Shown here: positions 8,113 to 18,871 of the stretch, one piece after another
How positions within the stretch are numbered: the stretch's first letter is position 1
Layout: each line of letters opens with the position of its first letter
Source: Muribaculaceae bacterium
Lineage (GTDB): Bacteria; Bacteroidota; Bacteroidia; Bacteroidales; Muribaculaceae
Length of the DNA: 64,000 nucleotides
NCBI GenBank assembly: GCA_016290325.1
Contig: JAEETL010000007.1
Location: 1-64,000 of the forward strand
Reading direction: 5' to 3'
The notes under the pieces: generated by a model
The model's database searches: none
What the model saw: only the letters and a program-made list of their open reading frames with translations
What the model was told of the DNA's origin: nothing
Made by a program: the position numbers and the translations under genes

Positions 8113-9708
8113 TTAGTTGGCCGGAGCCTGAACGTACCTAGAAGTGATCTCGGCAGCGGCATCCTTGAGCTTAGTCATGACATCATCGTCGATCTTACCG
8201 CTACGCAACACATCGAGCACATCGGCCTGGTGCTTGCCCTGCAGGTACTGGATAAACAGTTTTTCAAACTCAGCGACCTTGTCCAGGGGCACATCTCGCA
8301 AGAGGCCGTTCACACCGCAATAGATGACAGCCACCTGTTCCTCGACCTTCATGGGCGTGTACTGGGGCTGGACGAGCAGACGCTCGTTCTTGCGGCCTGT
8401 ATCAATGGTACGGGCCGTAACGGGGTCAATATCACCGCCGAATTTGGTAAAGGCTTCCAACTCACGGTATTGCGCCTGAGCAATCTTGAGGGTACCAGCC
8501 ACTTTCTTCATACACTTGATTTGAGCGTTACCACCCACACGGGATACCGAGATACCCACGTTCACTGCCGGGCGAATACCCGAATTGAACAATGCGGTCT
8601 CAAGGTAAATCTGACCATCGGTAATCGAAATCACGTTAGTGGGGATATAGGCGCTCACGTCACCTGCCTGAGTCTCAATGATGGGCAACGCTGTGAGCGA
8701 ACCACCACCCTTAACAATGGGCTTTAGAGCCTCAGGGAGGTCATTCATCACGCTGGCCACGTCCTGATTCTCATTAATCTTAGCAGCACGCTCCAACAGA
8801 CGGCTGTGAAGGTAGAAGATATCGCCAGGATAAGCCTCACGACCAGATGGGCGCTTGAGGATCAGCGAAATCTCACGATAGGCCACCGCGTGTTTAGAAA
8901 GGTCGTCATAAATCACGAGCGCGTCGCGGCCGGTGTCACGGAAGTACTCGCCAATGGCAGCACCCGCAAAGGGGGCATAGTAACGCATTGAAGCCGAATC
9001 GGCAGCTGTAGCAGCCACAACGATGGTATAAGGCAAAGCGCCCGCCTCATCGAGTTTGTTGACCAATGCAGCAACAGTCGATGCCTTTTGGCCGATGGCG
9101 ACATAGATGCAGTATACCGGCTTGCCGGCTTCGTAATTAGCCCTCTGGTTAATGATGGTGTCCACCGCGATGGCAGTCTTACCGATCTGGCGGTCTCCAA
9201 TGATGAGCTCACGCTGGCCACGGCCGATGGGAATCATCGAGTCGATGGCTTTGAGGCCCGTTTGCAGCGGCTGATTCACCGGTTGACGGAAAATCACACC
9301 AGGAGCCTTGCGCTCCAACGGCAAACGCAGTTTTTCACCCTCAATGGGTCCCTTGCCGTCGATGGGCTTAGCGAGCACGTTGATCACGCGGCCCAGCAGG
9401 CCCTCACCCACCTCGATTGAGGCAATAGCGCCCGTGCGACGAACTTTCATGTTCTCGGTCACGGTATCCACCTCGTCGAGCAGGATGATACCCACATCGC
9501 TCTCCTCCAGGTTCATGGCCACGCCGGTCACGCCGTTCTCGAACTGCACGAGCTCGTTGGCCTCTACATTGTGCAGGCCATAGGCATGAGCCACGCCGTC
9601 GCCCACCTCAAGGACGGTACCTTCTTCCTCAAAGGCCACCTGTCTCTTGGCGATGTCCTCGACGAGCTGCTGTTTCAGTATATCAGATATTTCACTGGGA
9701 TTAATCAT
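8113..9708 (-). CDS. atpA: ATP synthase F1 subunit alpha
   Basis: The non-catalytic nucleotide-binding subunit of F1, 531 residues. It has the beta-barrel N-domain, the Walker A motif GDRQIGKT near residue 170, and the conserved VSRVGGNAQIKCMKKVAG segment near residue 375. Length matches Bacteroidetes AtpA. It follows atpH after 11 bases and precedes atpG by 22, in the usual delta-alpha-gamma order. Confidence 0.98.
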   Translation of the reverse strand: MINPSEISDILKQQLVEDIAKRQVAFEEEGTVLEVGDGVAHAYGLHNVEANELVQFENGVTGVAMNLEESDVGIILLDEVDTVTENMKVRRTGAIASIEVGEGLLGRVINVLAKPIDGKGPIEGEKLRLPLERKAPGVIFRQPVNQPLQTGLKAIDSMIPIGRGQRELIIGDRQIGKTAIAVDTIINQRANYEAGKPVYCIYVAIGQKASTVAALVNKLDEAGALPYTIVVAATAADSASMRYYAPFAGAAIGEYFRDTGRDALVIYDDLSKHAVAYREISLILKRPSGREAYPGDIFYLHSRLLERAAKINENQDVASVMNDLPEALKPIVKGGGSLTALPIIETQAGDVSAYIPTNVISITDGQIYLETALFNSGIRPAVNVGISVSRVGGNAQIKCMKKVAGTLKIAQAQYRELEAFTKFGGDIDPVTARTIDTGRKNERLLVQPQYTPMKVEEQVAVIYCGVNGLLRDVPLDKVAEFEKLFIQYLQGKHQADVLDVLRSGKIDDDVMTKLKDAAAEITSRYVQAPAN

Positions 9709-9719
9709 CTCTCGGAATA

Positions 9720-10265
9720 TTAATTTTTCTTTTGCAGTTGTAACCGCAATTCATTCAACTCTCTCTTTACTGACGCGTCAAGCACCAGCCCGTTGATTGC
9801 GACGGTGAAACCGCCTATCAGTTCGGGGTCTATCTTCTGCTCGATCTCGAGCGTCATTGCCCCCAGGCGCTTCTTAACGATGTCGGTAATGGCATTGACC
9901 TCGGCCTCGGGCATGGGGACGGCGGTGGTGATGACCACGTGGGCTATCTCATGGGCCTCGCGGTAGAGATCGACGTATGCGAGGGAAATCTTCTGCAGGT
10001 ACTCGGAGCGATTGTTTCGCACACACATCAGCAGGAACTTGTCCAGCGAGCTGCCGGGCCTACCGCCCGCGAGTTTGAGCATGAAGGCCCCCTTGGCCTC
10101 GTCAGAGATTTCGGGGTTGAGCACCGCGCGCTTGAGTTCGTCGATAGCGGTGTAACGGAAACTGAGCTTCTTCAGGAGCTCATAGATTTCCTCTGAGTCG
10201 CCGTTTTCAACGGCATACTTGTACAGCGCTTTGGCGTATCGGCGTGGGATTAGTCCGTCACTCAT
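9720..10265 (-). CDS. atpH: ATP synthase F1 subunit delta
   Basis: The stator subunit that joins the top of F1 to the b subunits, 181 residues. The N-terminus (LIPRRYAKALYKYAVENG) and the C-terminal signature (EIEQKIDPELIGGFTVAINGLVLDASVKRELNELR) are typical. It starts 6 bases after atpF ends. It is called by sequence signature, length and position between b and alpha. Confidence 0.95.
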   Translation of the reverse strand: MSDGLIPRRYAKALYKYAVENGDSEEIYELLKKLSFRYTAIDELKRAVLNPEISDEAKGAFMLKLAGGRPGSSLDKFLLMCVRNNRSEYLQKISLAYVDLYREAHEIAHVVITTAVPMPEAEVNAITDIVKKRLGAMTLEIEQKIDPELIGGFTVAINGLVLDASVKRELNELRLQLQKKN

Positions 10266-10271
10266 GATGCG

Positions 10272-10769
10272 TTAGTTTTTAGTCTCAACCTCACTCAAAT
10301 ATTGATCAACAAGCGCCTTTTGGGCATCGTCGCTGGCAATGTTGCGGCGAATCACCTTTTCGGCGATTTGCAGGGCCAGGTCACCCACCTCGGCGCGCAG
10401 TTGCTTCTCGGCCTCCTTGCGAGACTGCTCAAGCGAGACTTGGGCGGCCTCGGAAACCTTCTTGGCCTCGTCAGCAGCATCGCTACGGGCCTTCTCGATG
10501 AGCTCGTTGCGCATCTTGGTGGCCTCGCGCAGGATGTCGGCCTGCTGAGCGTGGGCCTCGGCAATCAACTTGTCGGCCTCGGCCTTGGCATTGTCAAGAT
10601 TGGATTTGGCTTCCTGTGCATAGGCTACACCCTTGTCAATCAAGTCAGCACGCTCCTCCATCGACTTGATGATGAAGGGCCATGCCCACTTGGCAAGAAT
10701 GCCAAAGAGGCACAGGAATGAGATAAACATCCAGAATGCCAGGCCAAATTCAGGCTTGAAAAGTTCCAT
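10272..10769 (-). CDS. atpF: ATP synthase Fo subunit b
   Basis: The peripheral stalk subunit, 165 residues. One N-terminal transmembrane helix (FGLAFWMFISFLCLFGILAKW) is followed by a long, charged, Ala- and Glu-rich coiled coil (EAKSNLDNAKAEADKLIAEA and onward). This is the standard b-subunit layout. There is a single b gene and no b' copy. It lies 25 bases after atpE and 6 bases before atpH. Confidence 0.96.
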   Translation of the reverse strand: MELFKPEFGLAFWMFISFLCLFGILAKWAWPFIIKSMEERADLIDKGVAYAQEAKSNLDNAKAEADKLIAEAHAQQADILREATKMRNELIEKARSDAADEAKKVSEAAQVSLEQSRKEAEKQLRAEVGDLALQIAEKVIRRNIASDDAQKALVDQYLSEVETKN

Positions 10770-10794
10770 CTAAGAAAACCGGTTAAAAGGGTTA

Positions 10795-11058
<264 letters not shown>

Positions 11059-11092
11059 TTATTATTTTATTTTGTTATTCTAATCAAATTTT

Positions 11093-12187
11093 TCAATCGG
11101 CATCACCGGCAGGAGCCTCGTCGTGGTGCTCATGCACATGGGCCATTGAGATGAACATGGTGGAAAGAATCGTGAACACATAGGCCTGGATAAAGCTTAC
11201 CAGAACATCAAGCAAGAGCATGAACAGCGACAGGAACACCGAGATCGGGGTCATCACGCCGCCCACGACTGTGTTGAACATACTGCCGAAAATGAAGATC
11301 AACAGCATGAACACGATCACTACCATGTGGCCACCCATCATGTTAGCGAAAAGACGAATCATGAGAGCGATGGGCTTGGTGAAGATGCCAAACAGCTCAA
11401 TAATCTGCATGAGGGGCACCGGCAGCTTGAGCGCTTTGGGTACCTCGGGCCAGAAAATCTCCTTCCAGTAGTGCTTTGTTCCCGTGAAGTTAGTTACCAG
11501 GAAAGTAAGCAATGCGAGCACTGCAGTAACCGCCAGATTGCCCGTAAGGTTAGCACCACCGGGGAAGATAACGATCAGTCCCAACAGGTTCATCGTGAGG
11601 ATAAAGAAGAATGCCGTGAGCAGGTAAGGCGCATATTTAGGAGCCTCCTTACCCATGATGGGGCGGATGGTATCGGTATAGACGAAGTCCACCACCAGTT
11701 CCAGCGCGGCAGTAAAGCGTCGCGGTGCCTTAAGCCCGTTTTTCTTGTACCAGTTACGCACCTTGAAGACCATGAGCAGCACCAAGAGCGCCGCAATGAT
11801 AATTCCAGCCACGTTTTTAGTGATTGACAAGTCAATGGGGCGGTACTGGCTGCCATCGGGCAATACCTGTACCACCTTGTTGTTGTAATCACCGCCCTTG
11901 GCAATCTGGAACCCATCATATTGCTCACCATGCTCGAGGTGGCTTGACATGAAGACATGCCACTTGTCGTCCTGAGCACGCACGATGACAGGTAACGGGA
12001 TGCGCTTGCTATGATTGAACGGCACCTCCCAGCCATAGGCATCGCCCAAGTGGTCGAAAATAATCTCTTGGGGGTTCACCTCGGAAGCCTCACCCTGATG
12101 GGCACTGTGGTGTGCCGCATCGGCATACCCTAGCGCCATGAGAGCGATGATGGCTACAGCGATGATTGCTGTGATTGCTTTCTTCAT
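11093..12187 (-). CDS. atpB: ATP synthase Fo subunit a with cleavable signal and periplasmic extension
   Basis: The stator channel subunit. The frame is open to 12286, but that overlaps atpC; the ATG at 12187 starts a clear signal peptide (MKKAITAIIAVAIIALMALG) and lies 10 bases after atpC, so it is chosen (364 residues). After the signal come about 90 soluble residues, then the helices of subunit a. The essential Arg lies in KPIALMIRLFANMMGGHM, and the final helices include LVSFIQAYVFTILSTMFISMA. The tail is His- and Asp-rich. The N-terminal extension matches Bacteroidetes AtpB as I know it, compared with about 270 residues in E. coli. Confidence 0.95.
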   Translation of the reverse strand: MKKAITAIIAVAIIALMALGYADAAHHSAHQGEASEVNPQEIIFDHLGDAYGWEVPFNHSKRIPLPVIVRAQDDKWHVFMSSHLEHGEQYDGFQIAKGGDYNNKVVQVLPDGSQYRPIDLSITKNVAGIIIAALLVLLMVFKVRNWYKKNGLKAPRRFTAALELVVDFVYTDTIRPIMGKEAPKYAPYLLTAFFFILTMNLLGLIVIFPGGANLTGNLAVTAVLALLTFLVTNFTGTKHYWKEIFWPEVPKALKLPVPLMQIIELFGIFTKPIALMIRLFANMMGGHMVVIVFMLLIFIFGSMFNTVVGGVMTPISVFLSLFMLLLDVLVSFIQAYVFTILSTMFISMAHVHEHHDEAPAGDAD

Positions 12188-12197
12188 AGTTTTGCGG

Positions 12198-12431
12198 TTA
12201 ATAAAGACACACCGACACCACATTATCCTTGACATCGGCCACACCGCCGTGAATGTCACGTTCGACGGTGTTGCCATCGACCACATAGCTCATGCGTCCC
12301 GCCTTGAGGGCTGCGATGAGCGCGGCATGGTTCTTGAGCACCTGAAACTGGCCCATAACACCTGGTAGTGTCACCTGGTCAACAGTGCCTTCAAACTCGA
12401 TTTGTTCAGCCGATATGATTTTGAGTGTCAT
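12198..12431 (-). CDS. atpC: ATP synthase F1 subunit epsilon, short form
   Basis: Only 77 residues, covering the N-terminal beta-sandwich (LKIISAEQIEFEGTVDQVTLPGVMGQFQVLKNHAALIAAL). The C-terminal two-helix domain that can inhibit ATP hydrolysis in other bacteria is absent, not broken: the frame ends cleanly and atpB follows. It lies 36 bases after atpD. Short epsilon subunits are known in Bacteroidetes, so this is likely the native form. Confidence 0.94.
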   Translation of the reverse strand: MTLKIISAEQIEFEGTVDQVTLPGVMGQFQVLKNHAALIAALKAGRMSYVVDGNTVERDIHGGVADVKDNVVSVCLY

Positions 12432-12467
12432 GTTATATATTTAAATAATGTATAACCTAATGCTGTT

Positions 12468-13970
<1,503 letters not shown>

Positions 13971-14018
13971 TCAATTATTGACTTTTTATTGTTGTGTTAT
14001 TGTTGTTAGATTGTAATA

Positions 14019-15101
14019 TCAGGCACCAAAGTACCAGCCCTTGGTGACGATAATGGCCATCACTACCAGGTTCACCAGGCCAATGGGCATGAGGTAACGC
14101 CACTCTAGCGCCAGCATCTGGTCGATGCGGACACGGGGGAACGACCAGCGGATCCACATGAAGATGAAGGTCATGAAAAAGGCCTTACCCAAGAACCATA
14201 CAACGCTGGGGATGTAGTCCATTACTGCGTTAAAGCCATCCCAACCGGAGATGTGCAACGGCATCCAGCCGCCCAAGAAGAGCAGCGCGGCGATACCCGA
14301 CACGATAAACAGGTTCAGATACTCGGCCAAGTAGAAGAAACCGAAGTGGATACCAGAATACTCGGTGTGGTAACCGGCGGTCAACTCGTGCTCAGCCTCG
14401 GGGAGGTCAAACGGGCCACGGTTGTTCTCGGCATTAGCGGCGATGATATAAATAATGAAGGCGAGGACGGCGGGCAGGTGACCTTTAAAGATGAACCAGC
14501 CGTCGGCCTGAGCCTCAACGATGCCTGTAACCGACATAGTGCCGGCCAAGCAAACGATTGTCAAGATGGAGATGCCACAGCTCAGCTCGTAGCTGATCAT
14601 CTGGGCACCACTACGCATTGCGCCAATGAGGGTATACTTGCTGTTACTTGCCCAACCAGCGAGCAGAATGCCCAGCACACCGATTGACGATACAGCAACG
14701 ATGAAGAACACACCGATGTTCATGTCAACAATTTGCAGACCCCTACCCCACGGCAGGCAAGCAAAGGTGAGCATCGAGGCAATGAGCACCAGATAGGGCG
14801 CCAACTTAAACAGGAACTTGTCAGTGTGCCACAGGGTAATCAACTCCTTCTGGAGAATCTTGATCACGTCAGCAAACACCTGGAGCAAACCCCACTTACC
14901 CACACGCATCGGGCCAAGACGGCACTGAATCCAACCGCAGACCTTGCGCTCGTAGAAGATGTAGAACATGGCGATGAGCGAATATGCCACCAGCAGGCCT
15001 ACAGCCACCAGCACACACTCGACGGTGGTGGTGAGCCATGCGGGCATGAAACGCATCAAGAACTCATGAATCCAATTTGTGACTATTCCGAAGTCAAACA
15101 T
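14019..15101 (-). CDS. nuoH: NADH-quinone oxidoreductase subunit H
   Basis: The membrane subunit that forms much of the quinone-binding chamber, 360 residues with about eight to nine helices. The conserved loop [21 protein letters not shown] and the segment [24 protein letters not shown] with its acidic residues are intact. NuoCD ends 45 bases upstream. In the usual nuo order the next gene would be nuoI; here eight atp genes come first. Confidence 0.97.
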   Translation of the reverse strand: MFDFGIVTNWIHEFLMRFMPAWLTTTVECVLVAVGLLVAYSLIAMFYIFYERKVCGWIQCRLGPMRVGKWGLLQVFADVIKILQKELITLWHTDKFLFKLAPYLVLIASMLTFACLPWGRGLQIVDMNIGVFFIVAVSSIGVLGILLAGWASNSKYTLIGAMRSGAQMISYELSCGISILTIVCLAGTMSVTGIVEAQADGWFIFKGHLPAVLAFIIYIIAANAENNRGPFDLPEAEHELTAGYHTEYSGIHFGFFYLAEYLNLFIVSGIAALLFLGGWMPLHISGWDGFNAVMDYIPSVVWFLGKAFFMTFIFMWIRWSFPRVRIDQMLALEWRYLMPIGLVNLVVMAIIVTKGWYFGA

Positions 15102-15146
15102 ATCTTTATTCTTTTGTGGTTATGTTCGTTCTAATTAACTCGTTGT

Positions 15147-16781
15147 TTATCGGTCGATGTCAGGGATGACGAAGTCGAGCGATGCAGTGATAGTGATCAG
15201 GTCGGCAATCAGGTTGTCACGGCAAGTGAGGTCAACCACGCCGATAAGGTTGAAGCACGGCGACTGGAAATGAACGCGCACGGGCTTGGTATTACCGTCG
15301 CTCTCGATGTAAACGCCAAAGGCGCCGCGGCTAGCCTCAACCTGCTGGTACCAATGGCCAGCGGGCAATTTCATCACCTTGGGCACCTTGGGAGCGATAT
15401 ACTCGCCCTGGATACCCTCGGCCTCCAGCTTGTCACAAGCCTGGCGCAGGATCTTGATGCATTGCTCCATTTCCTTCATGCGCACCATGTAGCGGTCCAT
15501 CGAATCGCCATTCTGGTAAATCACCTCGTCAAAGTCAAACTCGTTGTACAATGAGTAAGGATGAGTCTTGCGCACATCACAGTGAACACCGCTGGCACGT
15601 CCCGACGGACCGGTGATGGCATAGTCGATAGCATCCTGCTTGTTCAGGATACCGACGCCAGTCATGCGGTTCACGGCAATAACGTTGCCCGTGAAGAGCT
15701 TGTGGTATTCCTTGAGGTTCTTTTCAATCACGTCACAGGCGTGGCGCACGTCCTTGATGAAGTCCTCATGCACATCGGCCACCACGCCGCCAATGGTGCT
15801 GTAGCTCATTGACATGCGGGCGCCGCAGGTGCGGTCAAAGATATCGTAAATCAACTCACGGTCGCGGAAACCATAGAAGAATGCCGTTGTGGCACCTTGG
15901 TCCATGGTCAAGCAACCATAGCTCAACAGGTGAGACGAGAGACGCATCAACTCGTCCATCATCAAGCGAATGAGTTCAGCGCGACGGGGCACCTCCAAGC
16001 CAAGGGCCTTCTCAATACACAAGCACATGCAGTGGCGGTTGATATGAGCGGCCATGTAGTCCATGCGCTCGGTATAGAGCAGCATTTGGGGATAGGTGAG
16101 GTCCTCACACATTTTCTCGATGCCGCGGTGGATGTAACCGCTCACGACATCAATCTTCTTAACCACCTCGCCGTCAAGGCTAGCGCGGTAGCGCATCACA
16201 CCATGGGTTGAAGGGTGCTGCGGGCCCACGTTGACGACATACTCGTCATCCTCAAATACCTTGCCGTCCACCTTTTTCACCTTGCCGTTCTCGTCCTCGA
16301 CCCAACGGCAAGTATAGTCCTCGCCCGTCTCGTCCTCGAGACGCAGGGGGTTGGTAGCGGGATCGTAGTCCTTGCGCAGGGGGTAACCCACCCAATCGTT
16401 GCGCAGGAACATGCGGCGCATATCAGGATGACCGATGAAGATGATGCCAAAGAAGTCATACACCTCGCGCTCCTGGAAGTTGGCCACGGGCCACAGGTCC
16501 ACCACCGAGTGCAACATTGGCTGCTCACGGTCGGGGGCGGTCACCTTGACGTGAATGACCTCCTGGGTATCGGTATTGGTTAAGTAATACACACATCCAC
16601 GGGCATCGGGCCACTCCATACCCACCACAGCGGTGAGGTAGTCAAAGTGCAACTGGGTCTTGAGGGCTTTTGCCAAATCGTGCCACTGCGCGTCAGCCAC
16701 GGTCACCAGCAGGAACTCGCCGGTGGTGTCGATTTGGGCCTGAGGGCACAACTGGGTGATTTTGTCTTGTATCTCTGCCAT
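15147..16781 (-). CDS. nuoCD: NADH-quinone oxidoreductase fused subunits C and D
   Basis: One 544-residue chain joins NuoC (about residues 1-180; motif REVYDFFGIIFIGHPDMRRMFL) to NuoD (about 185-544; motif VGPQHPSTHGVMRY). NuoD contributes to the quinone site; the conserved His of QHPSTHG is present, and the C-terminus ends LDFVIPDIDR as in other NuoD proteins. C-D fusion is known in several lineages, including Bacteroidetes and enterobacteria. It follows nuoB after 20 bases. Confidence 0.97.
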   Translation of the reverse strand: MAEIQDKITQLCPQAQIDTTGEFLLVTVADAQWHDLAKALKTQLHFDYLTAVVGMEWPDARGCVYYLTNTDTQEVIHVKVTAPDREQPMLHSVVDLWPVANFQEREVYDFFGIIFIGHPDMRRMFLRNDWVGYPLRKDYDPATNPLRLEDETGEDYTCRWVEDENGKVKKVDGKVFEDDEYVVNVGPQHPSTHGVMRYRASLDGEVVKKIDVVSGYIHRGIEKMCEDLTYPQMLLYTERMDYMAAHINRHCMCLCIEKALGLEVPRRAELIRLMMDELMRLSSHLLSYGCLTMDQGATTAFFYGFRDRELIYDIFDRTCGARMSMSYSTIGGVVADVHEDFIKDVRHACDVIEKNLKEYHKLFTGNVIAVNRMTGVGILNKQDAIDYAITGPSGRASGVHCDVRKTHPYSLYNEFDFDEVIYQNGDSMDRYMVRMKEMEQCIKILRQACDKLEAEGIQGEYIAPKVPKVMKLPAGHWYQQVEASRGAFGVYIESDGNTKPVRVHFQSPCFNLIGVVDLTCRDNLIADLITITASLDFVIPDIDR

Positions 16782-16801
16782 ATTTAATGGATTTTATCGG
16801 G

Positions 16802-17413
16802 TTATTTGGATTGTTCGGCCAGTGCCTTGCCGTCATACTTGAGGTCTGACAGTTTTTCCTTGCGGTTCACGCCGCCAAAGTACTTCTGCACTTTGATCTT
16901 GCGTTGCAACTGCATCAGGGCATAAAAGAATGCCTCGGGACGGGGCGGGCAGCCAGGGAGATAAACGTCAACGGGGATAATCTCGTCAACACCCTTGACC
17001 ACGCAGTAGCTGTTCTTGAACGGGCCGCCACTGACGGTGCATGAGCCACAAGCGATGACATACTTGGGCTCGGCCATCTGCTCATAGAGGCGCTTCAACG
17101 CGGGAGCCATGCGGTAGTTGATGGTACCCTGACACATGATGTAGTCGGCTTGGCGGGGGCTATTGCGGGCCACCTCAAAGCCGTAACGAGCCATGTCGTA
17201 ACGGGCAGCGCCCAGACACATGAACTCGATAGCGCAGCAGCTGGTACCGAAACACAACGGCCACAACGAGTTGCTCACACCCCAGTTCATCAACTGGTCC
17301 AGCTTGCCAACAATGATGTTGGTGCCGCCAGCGCGCAGTTGCTCTACCAGATTATCGATATACTCATTGTCCTTGAAGTCTTCATGCTTCATCGACTTGA
17401 TTTTCACTTCCAT
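16802..17413 (-). CDS. nuoB: NADH-quinone oxidoreductase subunit B (cluster N2)
   Basis: A 203-residue subunit that holds the terminal [4Fe-4S] cluster N2 beside the quinone site. The cluster ligands are visible: tandem Cys in FGTSCCAIEFM, Cys in ACGSCTVSGG and Cys in YLPGCPPRPEAF. The first 20 residues are a charged extension. It overlaps the end of nuoA by 10 bases, which supports one transcript and coupled translation. Confidence 0.97.
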   Translation of the reverse strand: MEVKIKSMKHEDFKDNEYIDNLVEQLRAGGTNIIVGKLDQLMNWGVSNSLWPLCFGTSCCAIEFMCLGAARYDMARYGFEVARNSPRQADYIMCQGTINYRMAPALKRLYEQMAEPKYVIACGSCTVSGGPFKNSYCVVKGVDEIIPVDVYLPGCPPRPEAFFYALMQLQRKIKVQKYFGGVNRKEKLSDLKYDGKALAEQSK

Positions 17414-17778
17414 CTCAACGCTCCTTTCTTCCAGGCATAAGCCAGACCTAAAACGAGAATAACAAGGAAAGTTCCCACAGCGAGCAGCGCCTGAGTGCCG
17501 ATGTTCTTACAGATGGTTGCCCAAGGGAACAGGAATACCGTTTCCACGTCAAACATCAGGAACAGGATGGCAAACAGGTAATAGCCCACATGATACTGGG
17601 CCATCGAATCGCCTCGGGTGGGAATACCGCACTCGAAAGGCTCACCTTTCTTCTCAGTGTAACTGCGCGGGCCTATGAGCCACGCGATAACCAGGGCACC
17701 GACCACCAGCAACACACCGGTCAATGCCGCCGTAATCGCTAAAGTCGTGCTCTGTACTCCGAAAATTGAAAAATCCAT
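17404..17778 (-). CDS. nuoA: NADH-quinone oxidoreductase subunit A
   Basis: A 124-residue, three-helix membrane subunit. The conserved loop KKGEPFECGIPTRGDSMAQYHVGYYLFAILFLMFDVETVFLFPW (read in parts) is intact, including the Cys that labels the open/closed states in other species. It is the first gene of the cluster; its leader is about 130 bases and starts at the promoter 17913-17943. No nuoE, nuoF or nuoG gene precedes it. Confidence 0.97.
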   Translation of the reverse strand: MDFSIFGVQSTTLAITAALTGVLLVVGALVIAWLIGPRSYTEKKGEPFECGIPTRGDSMAQYHVGYYLFAILFLMFDVETVFLFPWATICKNIGTQALLAVGTFLVILVLGLAYAWKKGALRWK

Positions 17779-17912
17779 AAAAGATGATTAGTATTTGTTT
17801 TGTTTAATTTTTGGCAGGTCTATTTATGAGTACATTTCAAAAGTCCCTACTGCACAACATCTTACACGCAAAGGGCGCGAACATATTGGCAGTAGAACCC
17901 TTAAACTCGGTG

Positions 17913-17943
17913 CAAATATACACATTTTTAATTAAACAGCCAA
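17913..17943 (-). promoter_or_regulatory. Promoter of the nuo-atp operon
   Basis: On the minus strand TTG (17943-17941) is followed after 20 bases by TATATTTG (17920-17913). Both elements and the spacing match the Bacteroides consensus. This is the only strong match I found for the 18-gene cluster. Confidence 0.8.
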
Positions 17944-18056
17944 CCTTTTTAGGCACCATTTTTCGCACTTGTTAACAAGTTAACACCCATATTATGCCCG
18001 AACTTTATTACCACTATTGTTTTTAGTGGTTGAAAACCAGATTTTTTAGGAACAAA

Positions 18057-18088
18057 TTGTTATAGTTGGGCATTTTTCATTATATTTG
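18057..18088 (+). promoter_or_regulatory. Promoter of the DUF169 gene
   Basis: TTG (18057-18059), 21 bases, TATATTTG (18081-18088). An in-frame ATG at 18086 lies inside the -7 box, so it cannot be in the transcript. This fixes the gene start at 18116. Confidence 0.75.
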
Positions 18089-18115
18089 CAAGTAATTACC
18101 AAAACATTGAGTATT

Positions 18116-18826
18116 ATGGACTTAAAAGGTTTTATAGAAAGTTATCGCGAGGCTTTCGGCGAGAACGCGCAGTTGCCCTTATTATTTGGTTACAGCAATC
18201 AGGAGATAGCCGACACGGCAAAGATTGGCGGATGCTTCTTCAAGGGGCTGCAAGCGGCACGTGAGGGCACGCCAATTAGCCTGAGTGCTGAGGTTATCGG
18301 CTGCGGAGGCGGCAAACTGTACACGGGCTTCAGCGACATGCCCGAACGGGTGCCCAAGTTTGTGTCTTTAACCGAGAAATATAAACGCTCGCCCGAGATG
18401 GTCGCCGACTATGTTAAGAGCCTCGAAATGCCCCGCTCCAGCAAGCCTTACCTGAATTTTGTCAGGGCCGATCAAGCCAAGTCATTAGACGGTTTTGAGG
18501 GTGTGATGTTCTATGCGTCGCCCGACATGCTTTCGGGCTTGTGTGGATGGGCTTTTTATGACACCAATGCGCCCGACGCCGTGGTGGCCCAATTCGGGTC
18601 AGGCTGCAGCACGGTTGTCTCGATGACCGTCGTCGAGAATGCCCGTCAGGGACACCGTTGTTTTCTGGGATTGTTCGACCCGTCGGTCCGTCCATGGGTG
18701 GGAAAAAATGAGCTGAGTTTCACTGTTCCAATGAGCCGCTTCACGGCGATGATGGAAACCATGCGGGATTGCTTTTTGTTCGGCTCCCATGCATGGGAAC
18801 GAGTGAAAGCCCGCATGCAGGAGTAA
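18116..18826 (+). CDS. DUF169 family protein
   Basis: A 236-residue soluble protein with no signal peptide. It resembles the DUF169 family: the central segment GFEGVMFYASPDMLSGLCGWAFYD, the Cys-containing GSGCSTVVSM and the late FTVPMSRFTAMM are typical. An early CGGGKLYTGF also fits. The biochemical role of the family is not known to me. The gene is transcribed away from nuoA and converges with the next gene. The start is taken after the promoter box, not at the earlier in-frame ATG. Confidence 0.85.
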   Translation: MDLKGFIESYREAFGENAQLPLLFGYSNQEIADTAKIGGCFFKGLQAAREGTPISLSAEVIGCGGGKLYTGFSDMPERVPKFVSLTEKYKRSPEMVADYVKSLEMPRSSKPYLNFVRADQAKSLDGFEGVMFYASPDMLSGLCGWAFYDTNAPDAVVAQFGSGCSTVVSMTVVENARQGHRCFLGLFDPSVRPWVGKNELSFTVPMSRFTAMMETMRDCFLFGSHAWERVKARMQE

Positions 18827-18871
18827 TATATTCTTAGTGCCTGGGAACTAGATCACTTAAAGGGTGCGTCC

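Larger units (their letters stand above)
17779..18115. other. Divergent control region between nuoA and the DUF169 gene
   Basis: This 337-bp gene-free stretch holds the leftward nuo promoter (17913-17943) and the rightward DUF169 promoter (18057-18088). In the nuo leader, CTACTGC (17847-17853) and GCAGTAG (17889-17895) can pair as a 7-bp stem with a 35-base loop. Nothing else is recognisable. Confidence 0.7.
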
